From Modestobacter marinus (GTDB lineage Bacteria; Actinomycetota; Actinomycetes; Mycobacteriales; Geodermatophilaceae), in assembly GCF_019799945.1 (NCBI RefSeq), contig NZ_JABGCH010000008.1, positions 1 to 64,000 of the forward strand: DNA of 64,000 nt. Reading direction: 5' to 3'. The position numbers were made by a program, and so were the translations under genes. The notes beneath the pieces were generated by a model that did no database searches, had not been told where the DNA came from, and saw nothing but the letters and a program-made list of their open reading frames with translations. Shown piece after piece: positions 27,726 to 35,724 of the stretch (positions within the stretch are counted from its first letter, which is position 1; every line of letters begins with the position of its first letter).

Positions 27726-28238
27726 ATGACCGGTTCGACCACCCTCACCCGCGAGCGGGCCGACCTGATCGAGTCGCTGCGGCGGCACCGGTACTTCTTG
27801 CGCTTCACAGTCCGCGGCCTGACCGACGAGCAGGCCATGCTGCGACCGACCGCCAGCGCCCTCAACCTCGCCGGACTGATCAAGCACGTGGCGGCCACCG
27901 AGGCGGAATGGGTCCGCTTCGCCGAGGCCGGGGCGAGGGCGATGCACCGCAACTGGGGCCCCGACGTGCTGAACCGGCACTGGCACCTCGCGGCCGGTGA
28001 GACGCTGGCCGGCCTGCTGGCCGACTACGAGGCGGTCGCGCAGCACACCGACGAGCTCGTCGCCACCCTTCCCGACCTGGACGCCGACCACGCCCTGCCG
28101 GAGGCACCCTGGTTCGAGCCGGGCGCCCGCTGGTCGGCCCGGCGGGTGTTCCTGCACGTCATCGCGGAGACCGCCCAGCACGCCGGTCACGCCGACATCC
28201 TGCGGGAGTCGATCGACGGCCAGAAGACGATGGGCTGA
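27726..28238 (+). CDS. DinB family protein (DUF664-like)
   Basis: A 170-residue four-helix-bundle protein. The three metal-binding His are visible: one in LAGLIKHVAATEAEWV, and a late pair in HVIAETAQHAGHADILRE. Actinobacterial members relate to mycothiol-dependent or other small-thiol enzymes, though many have no known reaction. The ATG has GGAAGGCGG upstream. It is convergent with the LacI regulator gene. Confidence 0.9.
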   Translation: MTGSTTLTRERADLIESLRRHRYFLRFTVRGLTDEQAMLRPTASALNLAGLIKHVAATEAEWVRFAEAGARAMHRNWGPDVLNRHWHLAAGETLAGLLADYEAVAQHTDELVATLPDLDADHALPEAPWFEPGARWSARRVFLHVIAETAQHAGHADILRESIDGQKTMG

Positions 28239-28271
28239 CCCCGGCGCTCCCAGCCGGCCGCCCCCGCGGCG

Positions 28272-29294
28272 TCAGGAGCGCGGCCGGTACGGCGCCGTCG
28301 ACGCGCGGGGCACCAGGAAGGGGGCCACCACGGGCTCGGGGGGCGTCTGGCTGCCCCGGATGTACTGCAGCAGGCGTTCGACGCAGCGGTGCCCCACCTC
28401 CATGAAGTCCAGGTGCATGGTGGTCAGGCCGGGCTTGAAGAACTGCGCTTCCGGGATGTCGTCGAACCCGACCACGCTGAGGTCCTCGGGGACCTGGATG
28501 CCGAGCTCGGACGCCGCCTTCAGCAGGCCGATCGCCATCTGGTCGTTCGCCGTGAAGACGGCGGTGGGCTTGTCGCGCTGCAGCATCCGGAGGCTGACGT
28601 CGTACCCCGACGCGGAGGTCCAGTCGCCGACCCTCGGCTCGGCGATGGGGCAACCGGCCTCGGTCAGGGCCCGGCGCCACCCCTCGATCCGGGCAGCGGA
28701 ACCGAGCCAACCCGGAGGACCGGCCAGGTGGTGGACCGTCGGGTGGCCGAGGTCCAGGAGGTACTGCGTGGCCGTCTGGGCACCCATCACCTCGTCGTGC
28801 GCCACGGTGCGCGGGCGGTCCAGCGCACCGGGCTCGAACATGACGAGGGGCACGGAGGACGCCAGCCCCTCGACGGCGTCCGCCGCGGCCACCGTCGGGG
28901 CCAGCACGATGATCCCGTCCACCGCGTCCGCGACGAGGTGGTCGAGCGCCTGGCGCATGGTCTCCCGGTCGATGTCCCCCAGGCTGACGAGACTGGTCGC
29001 GTACCCGAGCTCGCGGGCCGCCTCGGCGATGCCGAACAACGCCTGGGCCGGCCCGTACTGCATCGGGCCCGCCGTCACCACACCCAGGTGCATGGTCTGC
29101 CGGGTGACGAGGGCCCGGGCGGCGTTGTTGCGGCGGTATCCGAGCTCCCGGACCGCGCGCTCCACACGTTCCTGCAGTTCCTTGCTGACGAAGGCGTTCT
29201 GGTTCAGCACCCGCGAGACGGTCTGCTGCGAGACGCCGGCCAAGCGTGCGACGTCGATCATCCGGGGCGCCGTTGACTCGCTGGGGACCGACAT
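28272..29294 (-). CDS. LacI-family transcriptional regulator
   Basis: A 340-residue regulator. The N-terminal helix-turn-helix is MIDVARLAGVSQQTVSRVLN, followed by the hinge (ARALVTRQTMHLGVVTAG). A periplasmic-binding-protein-type effector domain completes it (about residues 70-335; LDHLVADAVDGIIVLAP, VVGFDDIPEAQFF). It lies downstream of, and in the same direction as, an amidase and ABC importer. AGCGCT-centred palindromes at 34746, 38305 and 38423 are the likely operators. The ligand would be a sugar, cyclitol or derivative taken up by the importer. Confidence 0.93.
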   Translation of the reverse strand: MSVPSESTAPRMIDVARLAGVSQQTVSRVLNQNAFVSKELQERVERAVRELGYRRNNAARALVTRQTMHLGVVTAGPMQYGPAQALFGIAEAARELGYATSLVSLGDIDRETMRQALDHLVADAVDGIIVLAPTVAAADAVEGLASSVPLVMFEPGALDRPRTVAHDEVMGAQTATQYLLDLGHPTVHHLAGPPGWLGSAARIEGWRRALTEAGCPIAEPRVGDWTSASGYDVSLRMLQRDKPTAVFTANDQMAIGLLKAASELGIQVPEDLSVVGFDDIPEAQFFKPGLTTMHLDFMEVGHRCVERLLQYIRGSQTPPEPVVAPFLVPRASTAPYRPRS

Positions 29295-29528
29295 TCCATG
29301 CCTTTCGTTTGTCGCCCGGGTGTGGCCGAGACCGCCTCTTCGGACCGTAGTCTCCGGGCCAGATCCTGCAATTGCCCCTTCGGGTGCAGTCCGGTTCAGC
29401 CCGACCGGTCGACGACGACGTCCGGTCGCCTGCCTCGAACGACGGATCAGCCGGTCGCGGCATTCCCGCGGGCCCGGGGCGTGCGCAACGGCGGAGGAGG
29501 AGCCCCGCCGCTGCGCACGCCGGCCGGC

Positions 29529-30677
29529 TCACCCCTTGGCGGTCTTCTCCACGGTGTCGGAGATCGGGGTGTTCGCGCTGCCACCGTTCCGCTGGTAACC
29601 GGTCGGCGGGGTCAGGACCCCCCGCTCGATGAGCAGCTCGATGTTGCGGGCGCGCGTGGCGTCCTCCCGAGCGAGCCAGCCCTCGGTCGGCGGGGCGTCC
29701 AGGTACTGGTTCTTCGGGTAGATGGGCTGGTCGTAGATGGCCCGGTACTGCTCGGTCCGCAGGTCCTTGAACTGGTTGTACAGACCGTTGGCGATGCGCT
29801 GGCGGCGGAGCGCCTCGATGTCGATGGTGGTGCAGACGAACGAGTCGCCCGACGTCCACCCCTTCTGCTGCGCGACGATCTGCCCACGCGGGTTGACGAT
29901 CATCGACTGCCCGCCGAACAGGTCCTGGATCCCGCCGTCGGGCAGGATCTCCGGCCCCAGGTTCGGAGCGACGACGTACGCCGCGTTGAACAGGGCGTGC
30001 GCCCGGTTCTGGATCTCCCACATCCCGGTCATCACCGCCGGCTCGATCAGCGTGGGCCGGATGATGATCTCCGCCCCGTTCATCGCCAGGCCACGCGCGA
30101 TCTCCGGGTACACGCCCTCGTGACAGATGGCGATGCCGATGTTGCCGATCTCGGTCCGGGCGACCGGGAAGATCGCGTTCATCGCGTTCCCGTTGCCCTT
30201 CTTCTCGACAAATTCGTCCCACACGTCATGCGGGTTCATGTTGCCGAGCATGCCGCCCTCATAGGCGTCACTCGTCGCCTTGTACCGCTTGTAGACGACC
30301 TCTCCGTTCGGGTCGATGATGAAGGCGACGTTGAAGTAGCGGTCCGGGAAGTCGTCGTCCTTGACCATGTACAGCTCAGCGGCGATGTAGGTGTTCAGCT
30401 GCTGCGCCTTCTTCGACAACTCGTCGGTCTCCGGCCCCGGGATGGTGACCGCGAAGTGGGCCTCCCGCTCCCGGTTGCCGGGGGTGTTGGCGATCATGCC
30501 CTGGATGGCCATCTCCGGGATGACCACGAGGCGGACGGGTGCGCCCTCCCAGGCGCCGACCATCACGGCCGTGTCCATGAAGTTGTTGATGCGCTTGACG
30601 TTCTCGACGCCGTCCTCGCGCTCCTTCATCTGGAAGGTCCGCGGGGAGAGTGCGACGACGGAATACGGCTCGACCAC
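29529..30677 (-). CDS. Carbon-nitrogen hydrolase (nitrilase superfamily amidase)
   Basis: A 382-residue cytoplasmic amidase. The Glu-Lys-Cys triad is visible: VIPEMA (E55), YKRYK (probably K133) and AICHEG (C185). A long C-terminal extension, about 90 residues beyond the catalytic fold, recalls aliphatic amidase and formamidase (AmiE/AmiF) more than nitrilases; the substrate remains open. I chose the GTG at 30677 because GAAGGAG lies 7 bases upstream; a longer frame starts at 30743. It is the last gene of the ABC importer cluster, separated from the binding-protein gene by two hairpins. Confidence 0.87.
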   Translation of the reverse strand: MVEPYSVVALSPRTFQMKEREDGVENVKRINNFMDTAVMVGAWEGAPVRLVVIPEMAIQGMIANTPGNREREAHFAVTIPGPETDELSKKAQQLNTYIAAELYMVKDDDFPDRYFNVAFIIDPNGEVVYKRYKATSDAYEGGMLGNMNPHDVWDEFVEKKGNGNAMNAIFPVARTEIGNIGIAICHEGVYPEIARGLAMNGAEIIIRPTLIEPAVMTGMWEIQNRAHALFNAAYVVAPNLGPEILPDGGIQDLFGGQSMIVNPRGQIVAQQKGWTSGDSFVCTTIDIEALRRQRIANGLYNQFKDLRTEQYRAIYDQPIYPKNQYLDAPPTEGWLAREDATRARNIELLIERGVLTPPTGYQRNGGSANTPISDTVEKTAKG

Positions 30678-30773
30678 TGGAGCTCCTTCGATCATGTGCA
30701 CGGAGATGCGCCCGCGCACGTCTGGTCCTGCGTTGGGGTCCACGACTCGGCCCTGCCGGTCGTCGGAGGATGT

Positions 30774-30833
30774 CGGCGGTCCCGTTGCGGGACCGCCGGC
30801 CCCCGGGTCCGGGAGGGGATCCCGGACCCGGGG
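30774..30833 (-). terminator. Two tandem hairpins between binding-protein and amidase genes
   Basis: Stem 1 is 14 bases (30801-30814 with 30820-30833), stem 2 is 11 bases (30774-30784 with 30788-30798, loop TTG). Both are perfect. They lie in the 218-base spacer after the solute-binding protein gene, without U-tracts. They may terminate part of the transcription or protect the upstream mRNA, giving more binding protein than amidase. Confidence 0.7.
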
Positions 30834-30895
30834 TGCGGCCGAGTGGCCGCGGAGTCCCCACCCGCGCCGACGGCGGCCGGGCGAGGAGTTCTGGA

Positions 30896-31936
30896 TCAGT
30901 ACATCCGCGACGGGTCGTAGTACTGCTCGGCCGTCTCGGGGGTGGCGATGAACGTGTCGATGAAGAACTCACTGCCCGGGCAGACGTCGTCCTGGGTCTC
31001 GCCCTTGGCCGCCGCGACGGCCTTCTCGACCGCCGTCGCGCCCATCTTGTAGGGCTCGTTCGAGGCGTCCGCCTGGACCGGCCCCACCGGGTTGTCGATC
31101 ATCTCCTTGACGACGGACATCTGGCCGTCGTAGGTGCCGATGACGACCTGGTCGAGGATCCCGGCGTCCTGGAGACCCTGCTTGATACCCGGGAGCATCA
31201 CGTCGCTCAGGCTGAAGACGACGTCGAGGTCCGGGTTGGCGGTCGCCACGTCACGCACCGGGTTCAGCGCCTTGTCCGGCAGCCACTCGCCGTACCGGAT
31301 CGGCAGGTAGGTGATCGGCGGGGCGCCCTCGACGCTCTCGTACCCGGCGACCACGCCGTCGCCACGCAGGGTGGTGACGGTCTCCCCCGAGTACCCGCCG
31401 ACCACGACCGCGGTGATGGGCTCGCTGCCCCACTTGGTCTTGGCCTCCTCGGCGATGGCCGCACCGAGGGACTCCGCGACCGCTGTCTGGTCCTCGGCGA
31501 CGTAGCAGAACTGGTTCGCGGCCAGCTCCTCGGAGAGGTTGCTGTTCACGACCACGAGCGGGACGTCGTCCTGCACCGTGGCGTTGACCGCCTCCGACAC
31601 GCCCGTGGGGTCGTGCGGGTTCATGATGATGACGTCCATGCCCTGGGTGAGCAGGGTCTGCACGTCCGAGTTCTGCTTGACGGTGTCGCCGCCCGCGTCG
31701 GTCACCGTGATCTCGGCGCCGAGCTCCTTGGCCTTGTCCTCGGCGCCCTGGAGCAGGGTGGCCCACCAGTCGCTGCCGGCGAGGCGGCGCTGGGAGAAGC
31801 CGATCTGGATGGTGTCGCCGTCGGCCGCGGCGGCTCCGTCACCGCCACCCCCGCCGTCTCCGGAGCCGCAGGCGGTGAGGGTCAGCCCGAGCGCGAGGGC
31901 AGTGGTGACGGCGACGCCGGTGGTGGTGCGCATCAT
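30896..31936 (-). CDS. Sugar ABC transporter substrate-binding lipoprotein
   Basis: A 346-residue exported lipoprotein of the ribose/xylose (type I periplasmic) binding family. The signal peptide ends in lipobox LTAC (LGLTLTACGSGDGG), with a Gly/Asp-rich linker. The body has QIGFSQRRLAGSDWWATLLQ, TLLTQGMDVIIMNPHDP and VVIGTYDGQMSVVKEMID. Start ATG at 31936 (or the adjacent ATG at 31933) has GGAAGGAA upstream and overlaps the permease stop. It captures the substrate for the adjacent permease and ATPase. Confidence 0.93.
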   Translation of the reverse strand: MMRTTTGVAVTTALALGLTLTACGSGDGGGGGDGAAAADGDTIQIGFSQRRLAGSDWWATLLQGAEDKAKELGAEITVTDAGGDTVKQNSDVQTLLTQGMDVIIMNPHDPTGVSEAVNATVQDDVPLVVVNSNLSEELAANQFCYVAEDQTAVAESLGAAIAEEAKTKWGSEPITAVVVGGYSGETVTTLRGDGVVAGYESVEGAPPITYLPIRYGEWLPDKALNPVRDVATANPDLDVVFSLSDVMLPGIKQGLQDAGILDQVVIGTYDGQMSVVKEMIDNPVGPVQADASNEPYKMGATAVEKAVAAAKGETQDDVCPGSEFFIDTFIATPETAEQYYDPSRMY

Positions 31937-33117
31937 CGAGTTCCTTCCGTGGTGTCGTGTGGCGGGGTGGGGCGGGGTTCTGCGGACAGGTCGGAGCCGC
32001 CCGCAGCCGGAACCGGCTCGGGTGGGGCTGGAGCAGGGGTGGGACCACCGCCGTCAGCGCCTGACTTGCCGCCGCGACGGAGCTTGGAGAAGGCCGCGCG
32101 GATCCGCTGGATGCCGCCGCCGGAGGTGAGGAAGACCGCGACGAGGATGACGAGTCCGCGGATGATCAGCTGTGGCTCGGACTGGATGCCGGCCAGGTTC
32201 ATGATGTTGCCGATCATCCCGATGATCAGCGCGCCCAGGACGGTGCTGATCGGGTCGCCGGTGCCGCCGAACAGCGACGTGCCGCCGACCACGGTCGCCG
32301 CGATCGAGTCCAGCTCGTAGCCCGCACCGACCAGGGAGCTGCCCTGGGACAGCCGCCCGGCCAGCATCAGCCCGGCGAGCCCCGCGAGCAGGCCGCTGGT
32401 GACGTAGGCCATGACCTGGTCCCGCTTGACCGGCAGGCCGGACAGTCGCGCCGCCTCCGGGTTGCCGCCGAGGGCGTACAACCGGCGGCCGAGCGGGGTG
32501 AACCGCATGACGAACGCCGCGACCAGCGTCACGACCAGCGCGATGATCACCACGTTGGGCACGGATCCGGTGCGCCCGCCGAAGATGTCGAGGAAGGTCT
32601 CGTTGCTGATCACGATCAGCGTGCCGACCTGCACCAGGAAGGCCACACCACGGGCGATGCTCAGCATGGCCAGGGTCGCCACGAACGGCGCGATCCTGGC
32701 GTAGACGATCAGCAGGCCGTTGATGAGACCGCAGAATGCGCAGGCCACCAGGGTGACGACGACGGTGACGAGGACGCCCTGCCCCTGCCTCAGCAGCACG
32801 GCCGCGACCACCGTGGCCAGGGCCGCGACGGACCCGACCGAGAGGTCGATGCCCCGGGTGACGACGACGATGAACTGGGCGATGCCGAGCACCGCGACCA
32901 CCGATGCGGCGACCGCGATGTTCTCGAGGTTCCGGACCGTGAAGAAGAACTCCGAGGTCCAGGAGCCCACGAGGGCCACGAGGACGAACACTCCGAGCAG
33001 GTAGCCCTGGGGGCCGACCCGGAGCCGGCGCCGCTTGCCGCCGCCTCCCGCGGAGGCCGGCCCTGACGACGTGAGGCCAGGTGGCCTCTGGGATGCAGTC
33101 TCTGAAGAGACCGACAT
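31933..33117 (-). CDS. Sugar ABC transporter permease (RbsC-like)
   Basis: A 394-residue membrane protein with about ten helices from residue 38 on. The core matches the RbsC/XylH family: GIDLSVGSVAALATVVAA, IVYARIAPFVATLAMLSIARG, YALGGNPEAARLSG (coupling loop) and GGTSLFGGTGDP. N- and C-terminal tails are Pro/Gly-rich. I chose the ATG at 33117 because GGAGGAA precedes it. Its TGA overlaps the binding-protein start (ATGA), indicating translational coupling. It follows the ATPase gene by 29 bases. Confidence 0.94.
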   Translation of the reverse strand: MSVSSETASQRPPGLTSSGPASAGGGGKRRRLRVGPQGYLLGVFVLVALVGSWTSEFFFTVRNLENIAVAASVVAVLGIAQFIVVVTRGIDLSVGSVAALATVVAAVLLRQGQGVLVTVVVTLVACAFCGLINGLLIVYARIAPFVATLAMLSIARGVAFLVQVGTLIVISNETFLDIFGGRTGSVPNVVIIALVVTLVAAFVMRFTPLGRRLYALGGNPEAARLSGLPVKRDQVMAYVTSGLLAGLAGLMLAGRLSQGSSLVGAGYELDSIAATVVGGTSLFGGTGDPISTVLGALIIGMIGNIMNLAGIQSEPQLIIRGLVILVAVFLTSGGGIQRIRAAFSKLRRGGKSGADGGGPTPAPAPPEPVPAAGGSDLSAEPRPTPPHDTTEGTR

Positions 33118-33146
33118 GGGTTCCTCCATCGGATCGGGAGTGGTGC

Positions 33147-34664
33147 TCATCTGAGGTGGGTGAGGAGGTCTTGCTGCTGACTGCGGATCTCCTGGTGCGT
33201 GGCCTCCGCGACGACCCGGCCTCCGGACAGGACCATCACGCGGTCGCACAGCGCCGCCTCGGCGACCTCGGAGGTCACCACGACCGCCGCGCCGCCACGC
33301 CGCAGGTAGGCGCGGATGAGGCGGTAGATCTCCTCCTTGGCCGCGACGTCGACCCCACGGGTCGGCTCGGCGAGGACCAGCACCTTGCTGTTCTTGGTGA
33401 GCCAGCGGGCGAGCAGGAGCTTCTGCTGGTTGCCGCCGCTCATGGTCCGGGCGGTCTGGTTCACGCTGCTGCACTTGATGGCGAGCTCGTCGACCTGACC
33501 GCGGGCGTGCCGGCTCTCGCGGACGTGGTCCAGCACGCCCATGCGGGTGAAGGACCCCAGCGAGGCCAGCGTCATGTTCTTGCTGGCGCTCATGTCCAGG
33601 ACCAGGCCCTGGGACTTGCGGTCCTCCGGGATGAGCCCGAGCCCGACCCCGATCGCCTCCCGTGGCGAGCGGACCCGGACCTTGCGGCCCTCCATCTCCA
33701 CGGTCCCGCTGACGGTCTCCCGCATGCCGAAGAGGCACTCGGTGAGTTCGGTCTGGCCGGCGCCGAGGAGGCCGGTGACCGCGAGCACCTCCCCCCGGCG
33801 CAGGTCGAAGGAGAAGGGGCTGAGCCGGTGCCCGTCCGTGAGGTCCCGCACCCGGAGGACGACCTCGTCGGTGGCGACCCCGCCGAGCGTCCCCTCGGCG
33901 CCTTCCGCCACGGCCGCCGACAGCGAGTTCTCCAGGCGGTCGCCGACCATCGCCCGGACGATGTCGTGGTGCGGGGGGATGGTGTCGAAGTGCCCGACGC
34001 GCCGGCCGTCCCGGAGGACGTCGACCTCGTCGCACACGTCCGTGACCTCGTCGAGGCGGTGGGAGATGAAGATGAGGCCCACCCCCGACCGGGCGAGGTC
34101 CCGCATGAGCTCCAGCAGGTGGTTCACGTCCCGGGGCGGGAGCGTGGTCGTGGGCTCGTCCAGCAGCAGCACTCGGGGTTCGGACTTCAGCGCCTTGGCG
34201 ATCTCCACCAGCTGCTGCTTGGCCAGCGGCAGGGTGTTCACCGCGGCCCGGACGTCGACGTCCACCCCGAGCCGCTCCATCAGCGCCTCGGCCTTCGCCT
34301 CCAGCTTCGAGCGGCGGACCAGCAGTCCGGTGGCGAAGTCGTCGAGGAAGATGTTCTCCACGACCGACATCGACGGGACCAGGCTCAGCTCCTGATAGAT
34401 GGTGTAGATGCCGGCCTGTCGCGCGGCGTGCGGGCTGGTGAGGTGCACCTCCTCGCCGTCGACCCAGATCCGCCCCTCGTCGGGCCGCTCCGCCCCGGAA
34501 AGGATCTTGACCAGGGTCGACTTGCCCGCACCGTTGGCGCCGGAGAGCGACAGGATCCGGCCGGCGTGGACGTCGAGGTCGACGTCCGCCAGCGCCGTGA
34601 CACCGGGGTATCTCTTCGTGAGCCCAACGGCGCGCAGCGCCGGGCCCGCCGTGCTCGTGCTCAT
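33147..34664 (-). CDS. Sugar ABC transporter ATP-binding protein (tandem ATPase)
   Basis: A 505-residue protein with two ABC domains, as in RbsA/MglA/XylG. Domain 1 has GANGAGKSTLVK, Walker B VLLLDEPTTTL and the switch HRLDEV. Domain 2 has GLLGAGQTELTE (a degenerate Walker A), signature MSGGNQQKLLLARWL and LAEPTRGVDVAAK, typical for the second half of this family. It powers uptake of the sugar or cyclitol. It is the first gene of the importer operon. A hairpin and LacI-type palindrome lie 48-93 bases upstream. Confidence 0.95.
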   Translation of the reverse strand: MSTSTAGPALRAVGLTKRYPGVTALADVDLDVHAGRILSLSGANGAGKSTLVKILSGAERPDEGRIWVDGEEVHLTSPHAARQAGIYTIYQELSLVPSMSVVENIFLDDFATGLLVRRSKLEAKAEALMERLGVDVDVRAAVNTLPLAKQQLVEIAKALKSEPRVLLLDEPTTTLPPRDVNHLLELMRDLARSGVGLIFISHRLDEVTDVCDEVDVLRDGRRVGHFDTIPPHHDIVRAMVGDRLENSLSAAVAEGAEGTLGGVATDEVVLRVRDLTDGHRLSPFSFDLRRGEVLAVTGLLGAGQTELTECLFGMRETVSGTVEMEGRKVRVRSPREAIGVGLGLIPEDRKSQGLVLDMSASKNMTLASLGSFTRMGVLDHVRESRHARGQVDELAIKCSSVNQTARTMSGGNQQKLLLARWLTKNSKVLVLAEPTRGVDVAAKEEIYRLIRAYLRRGGAAVVVTSEVAEAALCDRVMVLSGGRVVAEATHQEIRSQQQDLLTHLR

Positions 34665-34711
34665 GTTGACCGCCCTGTCCGAGTACGGGAGTGCCGATGG
34701 GTGCGGGTTCG

Positions 34712-34744
34712 CCGCGGGTGGTGCCGCGCGGGCACCACCCGCGG
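34712..34744 (-). terminator. Hairpin between aldo/keto reductase and ABC operon
   Basis: A perfect 13-base stem (34712-34724 with 34732-34744) around a 7-base loop. It follows the aldo/keto reductase stop by 11 bases in the direction of transcription and is probably that operon's terminator. If the ABC promoter lies at the operator just upstream, the hairpin would be in the ABC leader. Confidence 0.7.
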
Positions 34745-34745
34745 T

Positions 34746-34757
34746 GTTAGCGCTATC
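34746..34757. promoter_or_regulatory. LacI-type operator candidate upstream of ABC operon
   Basis: GTTAGCGCTATC, with the palindromic core TTAGCGCTAT (one mismatch). It is identical to the site at 38305. It overlaps the aldo/keto reductase stop codon and sits about 82 bases before the ABC ATPase start. The AGCGCT centre is typical of LacI-family operators. Confidence 0.7.
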
Positions 34758-35712
34758 ACGACGTCGTCTGGGCAGCCGCTTCCTCGACGCCGTTCCGGCC
34801 CGGGGCCGCGAGCTCGTCGAGCTGGGCCCACAGGTCCGGCGCGATCTCCGTCGCGGCCAGCGCGAGGGTCTGCTCCACCCGCTCGGGCGTGGACATGCCG
34901 ACGATCGTGGAGGCCACCTTCGGTTCGCGGAGCGAGAACTGCAGGGCCGCCGCCGCGAGCGGCACGCCGTGCTCCGCGCAGGCCCGCTCCATCGCCCGGA
35001 CCCGGTTCTTGGTGGCCTCGGGGGCCGGCGCGTAGCAGTAGTTCGGGTGGGCGTCCGGCCCCTTGACCAGCATCCCGCCGCCGTACGGCGCGCCGTTGAC
35101 GAAGGCCATGCCCCGCTCCGCGACCGAGTCGATCAGCGGCCGGGCCGACTGGTCGACCAGCGTGAACCGGTTGTGGCTGATCACCGCCTGGAAGACGTCG
35201 AGCTCCACGTACCGCTGCATGAGGTCGATCGGGCCGCCGGCGACGCCGATGTGGTCGATCACGCCCTCCTGCTGCAGAGCGACGAGCGCCTCCACGACAC
35301 CACCGGGGCCGGTGGCCTCGTCGAAGTCGTGGATCTCCGGGTCGTGGATGTAGACCAGCTGGAGGCGGTCCTGCCCCAGGCGCTCGAGGCTCTCCTGGAC
35401 CGAGCGCCGCGCCCGGGCGCCGGACAGGTCGGTGCTGCCGTGCTCGGGGTCGACCTTCGTGGCGAGGACGAAGCCGTCGGGCAGGCCGCCCCGGTCGCGC
35501 AGGGCGATCCCGATCCGGCGTTCGGCGTCGAAGTAGTTGTTCGACGTGTCGATGAAGTTGATCGGCCCCTCGAGGACCCGCAGGATCGTCGCGACGGCCT
35601 GCTCCTCGCTGACCTCGTACCCGTACTGGGCCGGGAAGTTGCCCAGCGGGCTCGTGCCGTGGCACAGCGGGGTGACGGACAGCCCGGTGCTGCCCAGTGC
35701 TCGCGTCTGCAT
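34756..35712 (-). CDS. Aldo/keto reductase
   Basis: A 318-residue NADP-dependent TIM barrel of the AKR superfamily. The tetrad is visible: FIDTSNNYFDA (Asp, Tyr), VLATKVD (Lys) and LQLVYIHDPE (His). The family closest in appearance is the L-fucose/D-threo-aldose 1-dehydrogenase group (MQTRALGSTGLSVTPLCHG; ERRIGIALRDRGGL). It is 12 bases downstream of the GMC oxidoreductase in one operon, so it probably acts on the sugar or a product of its oxidation. Confidence 0.93.
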   Translation of the reverse strand: MQTRALGSTGLSVTPLCHGTSPLGNFPAQYGYEVSEEQAVATILRVLEGPINFIDTSNNYFDAERRIGIALRDRGGLPDGFVLATKVDPEHGSTDLSGARARRSVQESLERLGQDRLQLVYIHDPEIHDFDEATGPGGVVEALVALQQEGVIDHIGVAGGPIDLMQRYVELDVFQAVISHNRFTLVDQSARPLIDSVAERGMAFVNGAPYGGGMLVKGPDAHPNYCYAPAPEATKNRVRAMERACAEHGVPLAAAALQFSLREPKVASTIVGMSTPERVEQTLALAATEIAPDLWAQLDELAAPGRNGVEEAAAQTTS

Positions 35713-35724
35713 GCTCTGGTCCTC

